Source: Euglena gracilis
Taxonomy: Eukaryota; Euglenida; Euglenophyceae; Euglenales
Reading direction: 5' to 3'
NCBI GenBank assembly: GCA_039621445.1
Contig: CP154956.1
Coordinates: forward strand, 74,314,192 to 74,378,191
Length of the DNA: 64,000 nucleotides
Below the pieces are notes generated by a model. The model searched no databases and had not been told where the DNA came from. It saw only the letters and a list, made by a program, of their open reading frames with translations. Shown in pieces: positions 1-10,696 of this stretch. Position 1 is the stretch's first letter, and each line of letters begins with the position of its first letter. The translations under genes and the position numbers were made by a program.

Positions 1-112
1 TTCAGCAGAAAATTGCGGAAAGGGAAATTTTATGGAAAAATGCGGAAAATTGCGGGGAATTGCGGAAATTGCAGAAAATTGCAGGAACTGGGGGGAAATT
101 AAGGATATCAAT
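1..112. repeat. degenerate short tandem repeat, unit like ATTGCGGAAA
   Basis: The first 110 bases repeat variants of a 9-11 base unit (attgcggaa, attgcagaa). There is no coding signal. It is simple-sequence DNA at the window edge. Confidence 0.6.
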
Positions 113-285
113 CCCCCTCCCTGATGGAGGCAATTCACTTCGAAAAGACGGCCCCAAATGCCTTCAATGAGGTGGGCAGAACAACCCAAGGGCCGGAATC
201 TCCCCTCCCCCCGGGGACAAATGACCGTGGTGGTTTGGCTTGACAAAGAAAAGCCACTGTGGCGGGGGGGTCCCGGCTGAGGACC

Positions 286-428
286 GCCGTGGCCTCAATG
301 ACGGACAGCGCCTGCCCCGGCCGGGCGTAGGCCAGGGCCTTGAACAGCGCCCACGCCGCGGCGTTGCCCTCCGCGTCGTTCGCCTTCTGCGCCGCCTCCA
401 CGAGGTTCCCTGCCACCAGCTGGCACTC
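286..428 (-). CDS. exon of unrecognised long minus-strand host gene (most 3' exon in the window)
   Basis: This is a GC-rich island in an otherwise low-coding stretch. Read on the minus strand it starts after a good acceptor (gtgctccAG at 431-429) in frame 0 and gives a helical, Ala/Leu-rich peptide beginning ECQLVAGNLVEAAQKAND and running to about SVIEATAVLS. The donor is not certain; several GT candidates lie between 286 and 330. Frame 0 matches the frame-0 end of the exon at 3574-3740, so the two could be joined across a 3.1-kb intron that holds the gag-protease retrotransposon. The product is not recognised. The gene continues past the left edge or ends there. Confidence 0.5.
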
Positions 429-1653
429 CTGGAGCACCGTGGCGTGGGGCGGGGGGACCGGCCCGACCCGGCCACCCGCTGTCCAGTGGTGGTGGTGGGG
501 TCCAGGTCTGGTCCAACCGGGGGGGAGGGTCTGGGTGTCGGAAGAATGTCAGAAAAAACATTCCTTTTGCAATTTTGGGAGCTGGCTCTAAAAGTGTGTA
601 AACTGTTGGCCATTGTCACAAAGCAAAAGAACTAGCTGCAGCTGCGTGCACCTAAAAAGTTGTTGTTGACCTTGGAGGGTGGTACGTAACTTTTTGCGGC
701 TTCCATTCACTTCCATGATAATGACTTTGACACCCAGATACAAAAAAAATCGTCCATTTTTGCTGGGAAACTGATTTCAAATTTATTTAATTCTGCATGG
801 TGCCATTTTTCCCAAGACCAAATTATCCTAAGGAAAGCCCCTGAACTACTGGAAAAAAAACCTTGTATCAGCTGCACCGCTTTGGGCCATTTCTTCATCA
901 TTGTTTTACACCAACTGGGTTCAAAACCCGGGCAAGGACCCCTCTGACTTTCAACGAGTCTCCCGGGAGGAACCCACCCTTGGATGTGGGAGGGGGGGCC
1001 GGCTGGGGGGCAAAGTGGTTACATCCAACAACCTTTTTGGGCGGCCAGCATTTCCAAACCGGTTGCCACGGTACGGTCCCGCTGTCGACCGGCCTCCCCG
1101 GCGCATTTCAGTGTCCACGTTGGAGAACGTCTTCCGCCGCTTTCCGTTGGCCTCCGTGCTGGCCAGCCGGAAGCCATCTGCAGGCTGCGTCGTTCCACTC
1201 AGGACTCCTCCTCCCTCCCATGGCACTCTCTTTTTTGAAAAAAGGCGCATCTTTCGAAGTGCAAAAAAAAGGATTGTGTGTTGACGGCAGGTCGATGCCA
1301 AGGGGAAGTGTCCGCGAGCGTTTGCAGACGTGGTCCCTCTGGAGGTCGCCCAAAAACTGTCCAAAAAATACTCCGAAATCGGCCGAAAACCATTGAGAAA
1401 AACCTCCCCACCCTGGGGGGGGGGGGTCGATCCGCCCCAACATTTGGATCAGACCGTTTGCAGAGTTCCACCAATTCCACCAATTCACAGAATTCACAGA
1501 GTTCCACAGAATTCCACCAATCGGTGTTGTCGTAGGAATGGAAAACCCAGTATGACATCCGACCCGGCGATATTCGCCTCGAATGCCCAAGTACCCAGAA
1601 AATTTTGGAATTGTGGGGGGGGGGGGTGTGGTGCTTCGGGATAATGGGGAGGA
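429..1653. other. intronic/intergenic stretch without a firm gene
   Basis: A GC-rich segment at 1100-1180 can be read on either strand as a short exon-like peptide (minus strand after a CAG at about 1178). It has no phase-matched partners, so I do not call it. Bases 1467-1525 are a short tandem repeat of attccaccaattcacaga type. The rest shows no coding signal. Confidence 0.4.
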
Positions 1654-3490
1654 CTATGTCCAAAATGCGTCACCATCGCACATGGGGCTGTTGTCTGCAG
1701 TCATAATTTTGATGGGATTCTTGGCATGAACCAAGAGGGGGGTGGGTATAAGTCCTTTGCGGAAAAGAAGGGGGATTCGACACCCTGTGTCGACTAAAAT
1801 TTTGGCTTGTGCACAAAAATTTTGAGTTTTGATTTTCGCTTGGACCAAAAGTTCCATGGGGGGTACGCAAAGCGAAGGGTCGGGTGTAAAATTGTTATCG
1901 CGCCAACTGTTCCATGACCATTGGCTTACTTTGCTCAACATCCCAAGCAAAAATTTGGCACGGGGAGTGGGGGACCCGAAAATTTTCCGGGTACCGACCA
2001 AAAAGACCGATGGGCAGGGGGGGCAGGGGTGATCAGTTCCTACCTCCATCTGTTCATCAGCCCAGAGGTCCGTGCCCTCAGACCTCGGGCTCCCCTACTC
2101 CATATCGGAGTCGGCCTTTTGGCCTATGGTGGACTTCCTAGAATAAATTGCGCGTATCGCGCGAATCGCATTCCTGTCTTCCGCCAGCTCATCCTCGGTG
2201 CTCTCATCCCCCTCCCTGCCCGAAGCCAGGTCTTTTTCCTCGATAGAGGATATTTTGAAACCAACCCGCTGCCTATTGGCAGAACCGCGATTGGAATCGC
2301 GACGACCACGGCTGGGGCGGGGAGAACAGGAACGGGGGCACTTGGATGAATGGTGGTCTTTAGACCCACAAAGGGAACAACGGTTTCGCGATTGCGATTG
2401 CCTTTTGGCATCATAGCGACGCGGGGAGCGGGTATCCGCTCGACCGCGATCGGATCGTGAAGAGGATGATCCACTTCGCGACCGAGATCGCGAAGAATCG
2501 CGATTCGTATCCCCATTGCGGGTAGGGGGGCGGGGGAACCCACCACGCGGTATGAAACCACGTCCGCTATTGCGGTGGGGTGAACGGGAACGCGGTCTAC
2601 CATCACCCCATCGGTATCCTGACCGCTGTGAATGCGCAGATCGTGAAGAACGCGAACTCCAGGAAGAGAGGGATCCCCGGGGGCTCTTACTACGCTTTCG
2701 CGCTTGGGGATTCGGACACTCCCGAGACATATGTCCCAGTTGATTACACAAAAAGCACGCTTTGTCCGAAACTTGATCAGAAGAGCGCGAATAGCGCGGT
2801 TTGGATTCCCGTGTGGGGGATTTGGGGTTTGAGCGCGGATAGCGCGTTTTGGAATCACTCGATGGTGATTCTGGTGATTTTGGGGAGGTAGTCCTTTGGA
2901 CTGCATGGACTGAACCGGTGGGTACACCCGCGGTAGGGTGGTGGTGATATGCCGATTCAATCTGCCCCAGAAGTTGTGATAACTTCATTTGTTTGGAAAC
3001 ATAGTTCCATCTCTCATCGAGAGTCAAAATGTGTCCCGCGAGTTCCTCGCGTTTAATTTCCTTGATGAGTTTGGGGATATACCGCAGTAATACCGCATCA
3101 AATTGTTCTTTGATTTGTGTTTCCCCTAACTCGTCAACTTCGGCTGCCAATGCAAGCCATTTGGAGTACCATAAGTCTATCGACTTCCATTTGCGGTCCG
3201 GGGGGGTAAATTACCGCCATTTGTTTTCCAGACTGATTCTGGAAACCAAACTGGAGCACGAGGAAGCATATTGCTCAACCAATTCCTCAAAAGAAATGCG
3301 CCTGCAAATGACTAATTGTCTGGCGCGTTCTTTTTCTTCCCTTGGGAGGCAATCGATAAATTCCATCTTAATTACCTCCGTGTTGTCATCTTGGGTGGGT
3401 CCCTTCAAATCCCAATAATATTCCCAATCACGGAAAAATTGTTTCCATGTGGTGGGGTCACCGTCCCACTGGGGCTTCAAACAGGCATTC
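1654..3490 (-). pseudogene. decayed LTR-type retrotransposon: gag with two zinc knuckles, then aspartic protease
   Basis: One minus-strand frame runs from about 3490 to 1654, broken by two stops: TAA at 3211-3213 inside gag and TAG at 2095-2097 between gag and protease. The gag N-terminal part has the capsid-like WDGDPTTWKQFFRDWEYYW (about 3430). The C-terminal part has two CX2CX4HX4C zinc knuckles (CFLCNQLGHMSREC near 2757-2716 and CSLCGSKDHHSSKC near 2379-2338) separated by an Arg/Ser-rich linker. The protease segment carries the catalytic ILVDTGCRIPL motif and later IKIMTADNSP, then stops at 1654. No reverse transcriptase, RNase H, integrase or LTR was found downstream, so the element is truncated. 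It lies in a host intron, on the same strand as the host exons. The TAA sits next to a G run and could be an assembly artefact or true decay. Confidence 0.75.
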
Positions 3491-3573
3491 CTCAACAGCT
3501 CATGCTGAGGGTTGGTCTTCAGGGATTTCCAACAAAAAAAGGAGACGGCACAGGTAACCCGCACGCACACAAC

Positions 3574-3740
3574 TCTGCGGTGGGCCGTCGGCACTGCCTG
3601 GCCCCAGGCCTTCACGTCCTCCCCCAGCGTGAACCGGGCCGCCACGTCCGTCACCAGCCGCAGCAGAGCCGCCCGCGCGCGGGGCTGCCGCTCCAGCAGC
3701 GTCCACTGGCCGGCGAGGCGGCGCGGCCAGGGGCTCCCCT
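3574..3740 (-). CDS. exon of unrecognised minus-strand host gene
   Basis: The exon starts after gagtttAG (minus strand) with two bases completing a codon and runs 167 nt to CGCAGA before a GT donor. The peptide includes SPWPRRLAGQWTLLERQP and LVTDVAARFTLGEDVKAWGQ, which has an amphipathic helical pattern. The two-base start fits the one-base end of the exon at 4533-4634, so these two join in frame across a conventional GT-AG intron. The open frame continues by chance into the retrotransposon below it. Confidence 0.6.
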
Positions 3741-3944
3741 CTAAACTCCGGCCAAGCTGGAAAGAGGTGCTGGCGCTAGAACCCGCCCCCCCAGGTTGTG
3801 GGCATCCAGGGGGGGAGTGGTCCCACCATCTGCCATGCTGAACTGGCGCCCGAAAACAGACAAAAAAACCCAAATCCAGCTGGGTGGCAATTAATCCGCC
3901 AGAAAACCCGCAAAAAACTCTCAAAAAAAAACCATTTTTGTTTA

Positions 3945-4500
3945 TTTTTTAAACCCTTTTTCGGTCCAGCCCGACTGCTCCCCCGGCCCCAATTTTGTTT
4001 CAAGGGCCCCCGAGAGGGAGGGAGAGGCAGGTTTCGATAGGGAGGGAGGGAGAAGGCAGGTGGGGGGTTGGACCACCCCGGTCCAGGAGGGGGGACCCCC
4101 TCCCCTAAACAGTGGCGCAGTCCAGGTGACCGATTTTCTGCCCGGCACAAAGTGCCGCCCCCAAAAACGGCGAAACGCGTCATTTTGGGCACTTTGGGCA
4201 AAAAAAAAATCTGTCAAAAATGCAAAAAAAATTCGGCACAAGGCGCCGGAAGGAAAAATTTGACCTTTTTGGGGGGTCCTGGGTACCCCCCCGGGGTCAG
4301 TCCAGACCCGGCAGGTGAAGGGGTGGTCCGGCCCTCGGTCCAGGAGTGGGGGGGGGGGCATCCCCACCTAAACCCCGAACACCTCCTTATATTGAACCTT
4401 GGGGAGGGGGTCCGGACCTTGGGAGCTGGAAAATAGGTCATAGGGGAGCTCTGAGGGGGGGGGGGTCCAACCAGCCAGACCCCCCTCAGAGCTCCCCTAT
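3945..4500. repeat. GC-run inverted-repeat element (MITE-like), 4-kb copy
   Basis: The segment has long G and C runs around a core that includes cgattttctgcccggcacaaagtgccgcccc and aaattcggcacaaggcgccgg in short palindromic pieces. A close relative lies at 9230-9480, where the sequence order and spacing are the same. It has no coding potential and is probably a non-autonomous repeat sitting in a host intron. Confidence 0.55.
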
Positions 4501-4532
4501 GGCTCAGGAAACCCCTGGGTGCAGCCAATTAC

Positions 4533-4634
4533 CCGCCAGGTCGCGCAGAACGCTGGGGTCAGCAGTGGCCGGCGGAGCAACGTCCCACACGAGGGCGCGG
4601 TCGAGGTGCGGGAGAACGTCCGTCACGAGGATCT
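4533..4634 (-). CDS. exon of unrecognised minus-strand host gene with canonical AG/GT borders
   Basis: The 102-nt exon is bounded by ccctccacAG and GTAATTGG. It has two leading bases, 33 whole codons and one trailing base. It encodes ILVTDVLPHLDRALVWDVAP and PSVLRDLA. The phase fits both neighbours: the exon at 5582-5762 ends with one base, and the exon at 3574-3740 begins with two. This is the clearest conventional exon in the left part of the window. The function is not recognised; the pattern resembles helical-repeat proteins. Confidence 0.7.
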
Positions 4635-5581
4635 CTGTGGAGGGGGTAGACATGGTCAACCAAGGCCATGCTTCTTCTGGTGCTCGGCATCGGCCGAGGG
4701 TGGGGGCACATAATGTCCATCAAGCAAAAATGGGTACACCACAATTAAAATACTTTTGATCAACTGCTGCCTTGTAACGTACTGAGGGTTTGAGACTGTT
4801 CTGTTTCCATGTATCTTTTCGGCGATTGACCATGAATTTTGGCAATTCCTGGCCATTGTAAAGCATTTCTGCCCAGTTTCAGCCACTTTGGTCCACCTTC
4901 GGCAACCCTCGCCCAATTCTTGGTGATCGTAGGCTTGAAAGTTTTCGTCTATTTTTGGCCACTTTCAATCAGTCTCCGCCATCAGAAATGTTGAGTCTCT
5001 GAAGTTTCCCTGCATCACCTTCAGAGGTGATGCAGGGATCAGGCTTCTTTTACCAACCCCGGGGGAGGGGCTTTCTGCCATGGGGTGCCTACCCATAGCA
5101 GGCACACTTCACCCGGGGACCCGGTGCCTGCCGACCCAGCCAGGGGGAGAGAGAGTGCTGACAGAGGGGGTGAATCCTGCCCAAATCACCCATTTCCCAC
5201 ATAATCGGCTGGTGAAAAACAAAGTCAGCTGTGGTCCACCCCGATTGGCCTGGGACGACCGTAGCTGCCTGGGGCCGAGCACCAACAGGGCTCAGAAAAT
5301 GGCAGGCGGTCCCGGCTGGGCCCCAAGGGTCCGCTTGCCTTCCGGCCCCATCCCTTCCAATTCAAACCACCAGAACAGAATGCGGCAGATCGGGGAGGTT
5401 CCTGTGTTTGACCAACCCCAGGGATGAAGGGGTCTCTAACCTCAGCCGCTCCTCAGAACGCAGCCTGTCAGTGAGATGAGGCCATCGGCGTGCGACCAAA
5501 CAACCAAAAGTGAGGAAATGACAGGAAAGTTGACCGGGTTCAAGGATTGAGGGCTGCGAGGCGGAGATGGGGGGGCGACAC

Positions 5582-5762
5582 CTTCGAGGGTGGCGTTCAG
5601 GGCCGCCACGGCGGGGCAGTCCTTGGCCAGCCGCAGGGAGTCGGAGACGAGGTCCAGCGCCTGGAAGAACGTCCGCAGGCGCAGCCCGGCCCCGCAGCAC
5701 TGCCCCGGCGCGGCGAAGGCGGCCCAGCTGCCCTCGAGCAGCCTCCGGAAGTAGCCACAGCT
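5582..5762 (-). CDS. exon of unrecognised minus-strand host gene
   Basis: The reading frame has no internal ATG. It encodes CGYFRRLLEGSWAAFAAPG and later LRTFFQALDLVSDSLRLAKD, and ends CTCGAAG before GTGTCGCC (donor, phase 1), matching the two-base start of the next exon. The upstream border is proposed from a nonconventional intron: GCCTCTG lies 5 bases before the exon and pairs with CAGAGGC at the end of the exon near 7222. The frame does not carry cleanly across that join, so this border is uncertain; an acceptor CAG ending at 5761 is the alternative. Confidence 0.55.
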
Positions 5763-5989
5763 GCCGGCAGAGGCGGTCCGTTGCAGGGCGGTGGATGGAG
5801 GGCCTTGTCTGCACCGACCTGGGGAGGGGGTACCCCTGCACCGGGGGGGGGGTCATTCGGGGCTCAGGGTGGCCACCGGGAGCAGGGGGGGGGGACCCTC
5901 AAAAAATGCCAAACTCAGAAACAGCCAAAGTCAAAAGCACAAAAAGCACAAAAAAAACAGAGATTGTGGTCCCCCCCACTAGGCCCCCC

Positions 5990-6175
5990 AAATAGTGCCC
6001 CCCCTGAATAGATGCCCCCCCTCGGATTTTGACCATTCGTCTGAATAGAGGCCCCCCCCCTTTACAAACAGGGTATAAGTGAAGAGGGGAAAACGTACCC
6101 CAAATAGAAGCCCCCCCTCTGTTTTCCCAACGGTCCGAATAGAAACCCGGGGGGCTTCTATTCGGGGGGGATCGC
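5990..6175. repeat. repeats of a CCGAATAGAAGCCCCCC unit, direct and inverted
   Basis: Four or five copies of aatagaagcccccc / aatagaggcccccc occur in direct orientation, and the mirror form cttctattcggggg follows at about 6155. The ends can fold on each other. The same aagcccc end sequence is used as the terminal inverted repeat of the element at 7524-7924, so this is probably a related or fragmentary MITE. Confidence 0.5.
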
Positions 6176-7221
6176 CAACAGGGCAACCACAGGTCTGGGA
6201 GTTTTGTTGAGTGGAATGGGGGTCAAAAGCCCATGGACTTCGGCACGTTGCAATATCCCGCGATGTCGCGGATTCCTCCTGCCAGTCCACACTTGGCCAG
6301 CGGTGGACTGGGCCTCACATGAAGACAGTGAAGAGCGATCCACCGAGGAGCCGCCCCTGGGCCTGGGTGATGCTGGACCGGCTGCTTGTCTGGCTGTCCC
6401 TGGAGAGGCAACCGCACTTCCGCTCCTGCGACGTGTGAGTGGGCATTTGGGTTGGGGAATCCACCTGCAAGGAAAACGGCCAGGATGGTTCGTTCTCAAA
6501 AATGAAAATAAAAATAAAACCTTCCCAAACGATTCAGTCTCAAACACAAATGCGCAGAACGACAACGACAAAATGAGGGTTACATCGTCTGGTGATGAAC
6601 CTGAAAATATGGCACCGACCTTGACCAACCACAAGAATAAAAAAAAAACGTTGAAAGGCGGTGGGGGAAAGACCTTTGATTTGCAAAAAAAAAGGACAGA
6701 TTTCAGCATCAGCTTGAACAAATTGGTCAAACCAGCACAGTTAGCGGTGCTCTTGATTTTTTGAACCTTTGTCTTGTGCCTCCTTGCACTCTTTTCTGTA
6801 AATTTTGTTTCACAAAAACTTCGTTTCTTGCATTTTTTTTTTGCATTTATCGCAAATTCCAAATGCTGAGGAAAGTCCAGCCCCAGAAATCACCCACGGT
6901 CTGGCTCCTCCCACATGTTTGGTCCCCGATTCCCTGCCTTCAGGATTTTTTTCTTTCATGACCCACCAGCCACGTCATGGTTTTGGTTTCACACCCACCC
7001 ACCACCCTCCTGGGGGGTTGGGGGGGGGGGCTGTTTGGGGGGGGGTCCAACACTTCAAGGGGACATTTTTGGCATATCGGAGGAAAGCCGGTGGATTCAT
7101 TCATCCACGGCGGGGGTCCAAGCCAGCTGGAACCCTGACTGCAGGGCCAGAGCAACCAGCCCCCCCCCAAGTCAGGTGTAGTGGGTGTCCCAGTTCAGTG
7201 CCAGGGCAGCAGCCTCTGGCC
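6176..7221. other. no gene recognised
   Basis: A/T-rich, homopolymer-rich sequence with short chance frames. I see no zinc knuckle, transposase motif or phase-matched exon. It lies inside the inferred host intron between the exons at 7222-7368 and 5582-5762. Confidence 0.35.
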
Positions 7222-7368
7222 ATCCAGGGGGATGGCTGGAGGCTGGCAGGGGCGGCGGTGGCCGGGATGCCGTGGCCGCCGCCAGGGACTGCAGCAGCGG
7301 GGGGAAGGCCAGGAGGAAACTCTGTGTCCACAACTCCCAGGCGGCTGCCTGCAGCCCCGCCGACACAA
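7222..7368 (-). CDS. exon of unrecognised minus-strand host gene (borders tentative)
   Basis: It starts after the acceptor ctaccAG. The frame encodes AGLQAAAWELWTQSFLLAFP then LLQSLAAATASRPPPPLP, clearly protein-like on the minus strand. There is no GT donor near the 3' end. A CAGAGGC (7218-7212) with CAG at the +4..+6 place of a nonconventional intron is one candidate border, which would end the exon at 7222. Otherwise the frame runs to a TGA at 7172. Neither border is phase-consistent with both neighbours. Confidence 0.45.
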
Positions 7369-7523
7369 CTGGTAGGTGCAGGACTGGGGTGTGTACCCCT
7401 GCATCTGCAATCAATTGTTTAACGATGGGTTTGGTTTGTTGCTGGTTTAAAGCAACTATTTACAAGGAAACAATTGCTCATTTTGTATTTGAGAATGCAG
7501 TGTCCAATGTGGGTTTAAAGATG

Positions 7524-7924
7524 TGCATCAAACCCCCGCCCCAATTAGAAGCCCCCCGGGGCCACTCTTCGGGAAAACTCTGCGGAAAAACAGAGGGGGG
7601 GGCCATGTGCATAGACCAAAGCCTTCGGCGTTTCGCGCCAGTCCATACAGTGGGGCTTCTCGGACTTCTTTTAACCTTACCCCACCGTCAAGCATTCTCT
7701 GTCCTAACCCTCCCTCACCAAATGGTCCAAGAAACCAAAAGGTTCCTAAGATGATGGCAAAAACCCTGATCTATCTTGTGTTTGTGTGCCTGCACTCTTC
7801 GGACGCCTTGACTATGTGTAGCTGGGTGGCTGTTGTTTGGGTTTTTGGCATAAAACCTGGGGTTATTGCGGGTTGTCATTTTGGGGGGTGGGGCTTCTAA
7901 CTGGGGCGGTTTTTGTTTAATGCA
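7524..7924. mobile_element. MITE-like element with about 35-bp terminal inverted repeats
   Basis: The left end TGCATCAAAC...CCGCCCCAATTAGAAGCCCC is mirrored at the right end (GGGGCTTCTAACTGGGGCGG...GTTTAATGCA). The inner 20 bases match 19 of 20. The 400-bp body has no coding frame of substance. A non-autonomous DNA transposon is likely. No clear target-site duplication was seen. Confidence 0.65.
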
Positions 7925-8022
7925 TTTCACTTGCTATCCAAGGTTGCCCAAGGGAAGGCTGGCTAGGTTGGACCCGACGCATCGGGAGCCCAGCACAGAG
8001 CCTTAGAAGGCGAGAATATTGC

Positions 8023-8048
8023 ATTTGTGTGTGTCTGTGTGTGTGTGT

Positions 8049-8096
<48 letters not shown>

Positions 8097-8285
8097 ATGT
8101 GCGTGTGGGTGTGGGTGTGGGTGTGGGTGTGGGTGTGTGTGTGTGTTGTGTGTGTGTGTTGTGTGTGTGTGTGTGGTGTATTTGTGTGTGTGTCTGTGTG
8201 TGTGTCTGTGTGTATGTGTGTGTGTGTGCTGTGTCTGTTGTGTCTGTTGTGTGTGTGTGTGTGTGTGTGTGGTGTATTTGTGTGC

Positions 8286-8328
<43 letters not shown>

Positions 8329-8336
8329 TGTGCGAA
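8023..8336. repeat. compound microsatellite: (GT)n, (GGTGTG)n, (GCGT)n
   Basis: About 310 bases are almost purely alternating GT with blocks of GGTGTG and a final run of TGCG repeats. All long frames here (Cys/Val or His/Thr polymers) are artefacts. Confidence 0.95.
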
Positions 8337-8736
8337 GGAAGTGTTGGGTTGGCCCATGTGGGTGGCAAAAAAGGGAGTATTTACACAAATACACAAAACC
8401 AATTATCCTTTGACTTATAAAAAGCCCCCACTAAAAACCCTCCTCCTTTCGGCTGACCAACCAAACTTGATTGTAAACCCTGGGGGTTATACGTGGTGGG
8501 GGGGTCACATATTATCGGGTTCTCCACGGGTTAGTTGGTGCTCCACAAATGGAGAGGTGATGAGGACAAGGGTCGAAGGGTCTGGCCACAAGGTTTTCAG
8601 CTCTCTGGGCCTCCTTCGGGGCAAGGGCTGGCGTGCACCTCAGGTGCATCACCACAGGGCAACAGTGGGCAGGACACACGAAGGGCATGGAATGGAAAAG
8701 GAATCCCCTCAAATATTGCATCTGGGCTTTTTTTGG

Positions 8737-8857
8737 CCTAAAATGTGGTGCACTGCACCGTTGCACTGCACTGCACTGCACTGCACGGCACGGCACGGCA
8801 CGGCACGGCATGGCACGGCACTGCATTGCACTGTACTGCACTCCACTGCACGGCACA
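8737..8857. repeat. pentamer satellite GCACT / GGCAC
   Basis: A run of about 24 five-base units drifts from gcact to ggcac and back to gcact, an internal change of variant that suggests local gene conversion or slippage. Confidence 0.9.
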
Positions 8858-8941
8858 GGGGTGGGAGAGACAGAAGGAAGAAAATTCTTCGTCGCATTGA
8901 CCGGTTGTCCGAGAAAAATTGCAACTGAAGCAGAGCCACAC

Positions 8942-9066
8942 AAGGTTCGCCCTCCCCACCCCTCTGCCCACTGCGGCCCCGCCTTCTCCCAGGCATCGAT
9001 CACCATGGTGGCGGCGTAGTGCTGGCGGTTCATCGTGAAGTCCCCCACGAACTGCTGGAAAGCACT
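8942..9066 (-). CDS. exon of unrecognised minus-strand host gene entered through a nonconventional intron
   Basis: It encodes SAFQQFVGDFTMNRQHYAAT then MVIDAWEKAGPQWAEGW. The upstream intron (9067-12387) has CAGGGC at +4..+9 and GCCCTG at -11..-6, i.e. CAG and CTG exactly where euglenid nonconventional introns carry them. Removing it joins codon to codon (phase 0) with the exon at 12388-12566. A conventional acceptor (tttccAG, exon from 9054) exists but has no partner donor in phase. The downstream end before GTGTGG at 8941 is a guess. Confidence 0.55.
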
Positions 9067-9281
9067 GCGGGCAGGGCCGACGTGTGAGGCACGGGGGGGG
9101 GGACTGTATGGGAAAGCTTGGGGGGTCGACCACCCCAACCGGGAGGTGGGGGGGGCAGGGTTCGATATAAGGGAGAGGAGGGGGGAGGGTGGTCCGGACC
9201 CCCCCCCTGCGGGCCAGGAGGGGGGGGGTGGGGGGGGACACCCTCCCCCCACCTAAACAGTGGCGCGGTCAGGGTGACCGA

Positions 9282-9314
9282 TTTTCGGCCCGGCGCGAAG
9301 CGCCGGGCCGAAAA
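9282..9314. repeat. perfect 15-bp hairpin with GAA loop
   Basis: TTTTCGGCCCGGCGC, loop GAA, GCGCCGGGCCGAAAA. It is the core of the GC-run element spanning about 9230-9480. Similar cores occur at 4.1, 20.8, 38.0 and 43.0 kb. Confidence 0.85.
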
Positions 9315-9555
9315 TTTTTGACCCCCCAAAACGACCAAAAGTGCCATTTTGGGCACTTTTTGGGCAAAAATTGGCCAAAAATGCAAAAAAAAATTCGGCG
9401 CGAAGCGCCGGAAGAAAAAATTGACCCTTTTTGGAGGGGGGTCCCGGTTACCCCCCGAGGGTCGGTCCGGACCCCCCTTGCAGGTGGGGGGGGGGGAGTG
9501 GTCCGGACCAGGTTTTGAATAGTTCTGAGCTCTTTATAAGCGCGCGCCCACCCCT

Positions 9556-9914
9556 TCATTGCCCCCCGGCCCGGCGGCCCGACGGCCCGGCAGCCCGGCG
9601 GCCCGGCCGGCGGCCCGGCGGCCCGGCAGCCCGGCGGTCCGGACGGCGGCCCGGCGGCCCAGCGGCCCGGCGGCCCGGCGGCCCGGCCAGTGGCCCGGCG
9701 GCCCGGCGGCCCGGCCGGCGGCCCGGCGGCCCGGCCGGCGGCCCGGCCGGCGGCCCGGCGGCCCGGCGGCCCGGCGGTCCGGCCGGCAGCCCGGCGGCCC
9801 GGCGGTCCGGCCAGCGGCCCGGCGGCCCGGCGGTCCGGCCGGCGGCCAGGTGGTCCGGCCGGCGGCCCGGCGGCCCGGCGGCCCGGACAGCAGCCCGGCG
9901 GCCCGGCGGCCCGA
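9556..9914. repeat. GGCCCGGCG minisatellite
   Basis: About 360 bases consist of 9-base ggcccggcg units with interspersed ggcccggccggc and cggtcc variants. The Pro/Arg/Gly polymers read from it in every frame are artefacts. Confidence 0.95.
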
Positions 9915-10690
9915 AAAACGCTCGTTTTCGGCTCAAAGCAGTTTTTCTGGGTCCGGGAGGCCAAAAAACATCGTTTCGGGCAAAAAAAAAATTTTCGATT
10001 TTTTTGACTTTTTTGACCCCCGGTTTTGGCCCGAAGTCAATGGGTTGGCGGCCCAAAACGGGGCGCTGGCGGGTCGAAAAACGCTCGTTTTCGGCTCAAA
10101 ACAGTTTTTTCTGGGTCCGGGAGGCCAAAAAACATCGTTTTGGGCAAAAAAAAAAATTTCGATTTTTTTCGACTTTTTTGACCTTGTTTTGACCCAAAAT
10201 CAATGGGTTGATTTTGGGTCAAAACAAGGTCAAAAAAGTCGAAAAAAATCGAAATTTTTTTTTTTGCCCAAAACGATGTTTTTTGGCCTCCCGGACCCAG
10301 AAAAACTGTTTTGAGCCAAAAAACATCGTTTTGGGCAAAAAAAATTTTTCGATTTTTTTCGACTTTTTTGACCCCCGGTTTTGGCCCGAAGTCAATGGGT
10401 TGGCGGCCCAAAACGGGGCGCTGGTTGGTCGAAAAACGCTCGTTTTCGGCTCAAAAACAGTTTTTCTGGGTCCGGGAGGTCAAAAAACATCGTTTCGGGC
10501 AAAAAAAAATTTTTCGATTTTTTTCGACTTTTTTGACCCGGTTTTGGCCCGAAGTCAATGGGTTGGCGGCCCAAAACGGGGCGCTGGAGGGTCGAAAAAC
10601 GCTCATTTTCGGCTCAAAAACGGTTTTTCCGGGTCCGGGAGGCCAAAAAACATCGTTTCGGGCAAAAAAAATTACTTCGATTTTTTTTCG
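9915..10690. repeat. complex satellite, about 175-bp unit, with an embedded long palindrome
   Basis: Units contain gaaaaacgctcgttttcggc, tccgggaggccaaaaaacatcg and caatgggttggcggcccaaaa. Four direct copies are seen, plus one inverted copy that makes a palindrome with arms of about 110 bases (about 10093-10202 and 10208-10317). Related copies recur at 28.13-28.62 kb in both orientations. Confidence 0.85.
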
Positions 10691-10696
10691 GTCATT

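Noticed and set aside
1100-1180. Possible exon on either strand (minus GFRLASTEANGKRRKTFSNV; plus STLENVFRRFPLASVLASRK)
   Set aside because: Both strands look equally plausible and no phase-matched neighbour exists.
8003-8420. Long frames of Cys/Val or His/Thr repeats
   Set aside because: They are translations of a GT microsatellite on both strands.
9269-10192. Frames of 230-250 residues rich in Pro, Gly, Arg, Ala
   Set aside because: They read through the ggcccggcg minisatellite and the adjoining satellite. All six frames are equally open.
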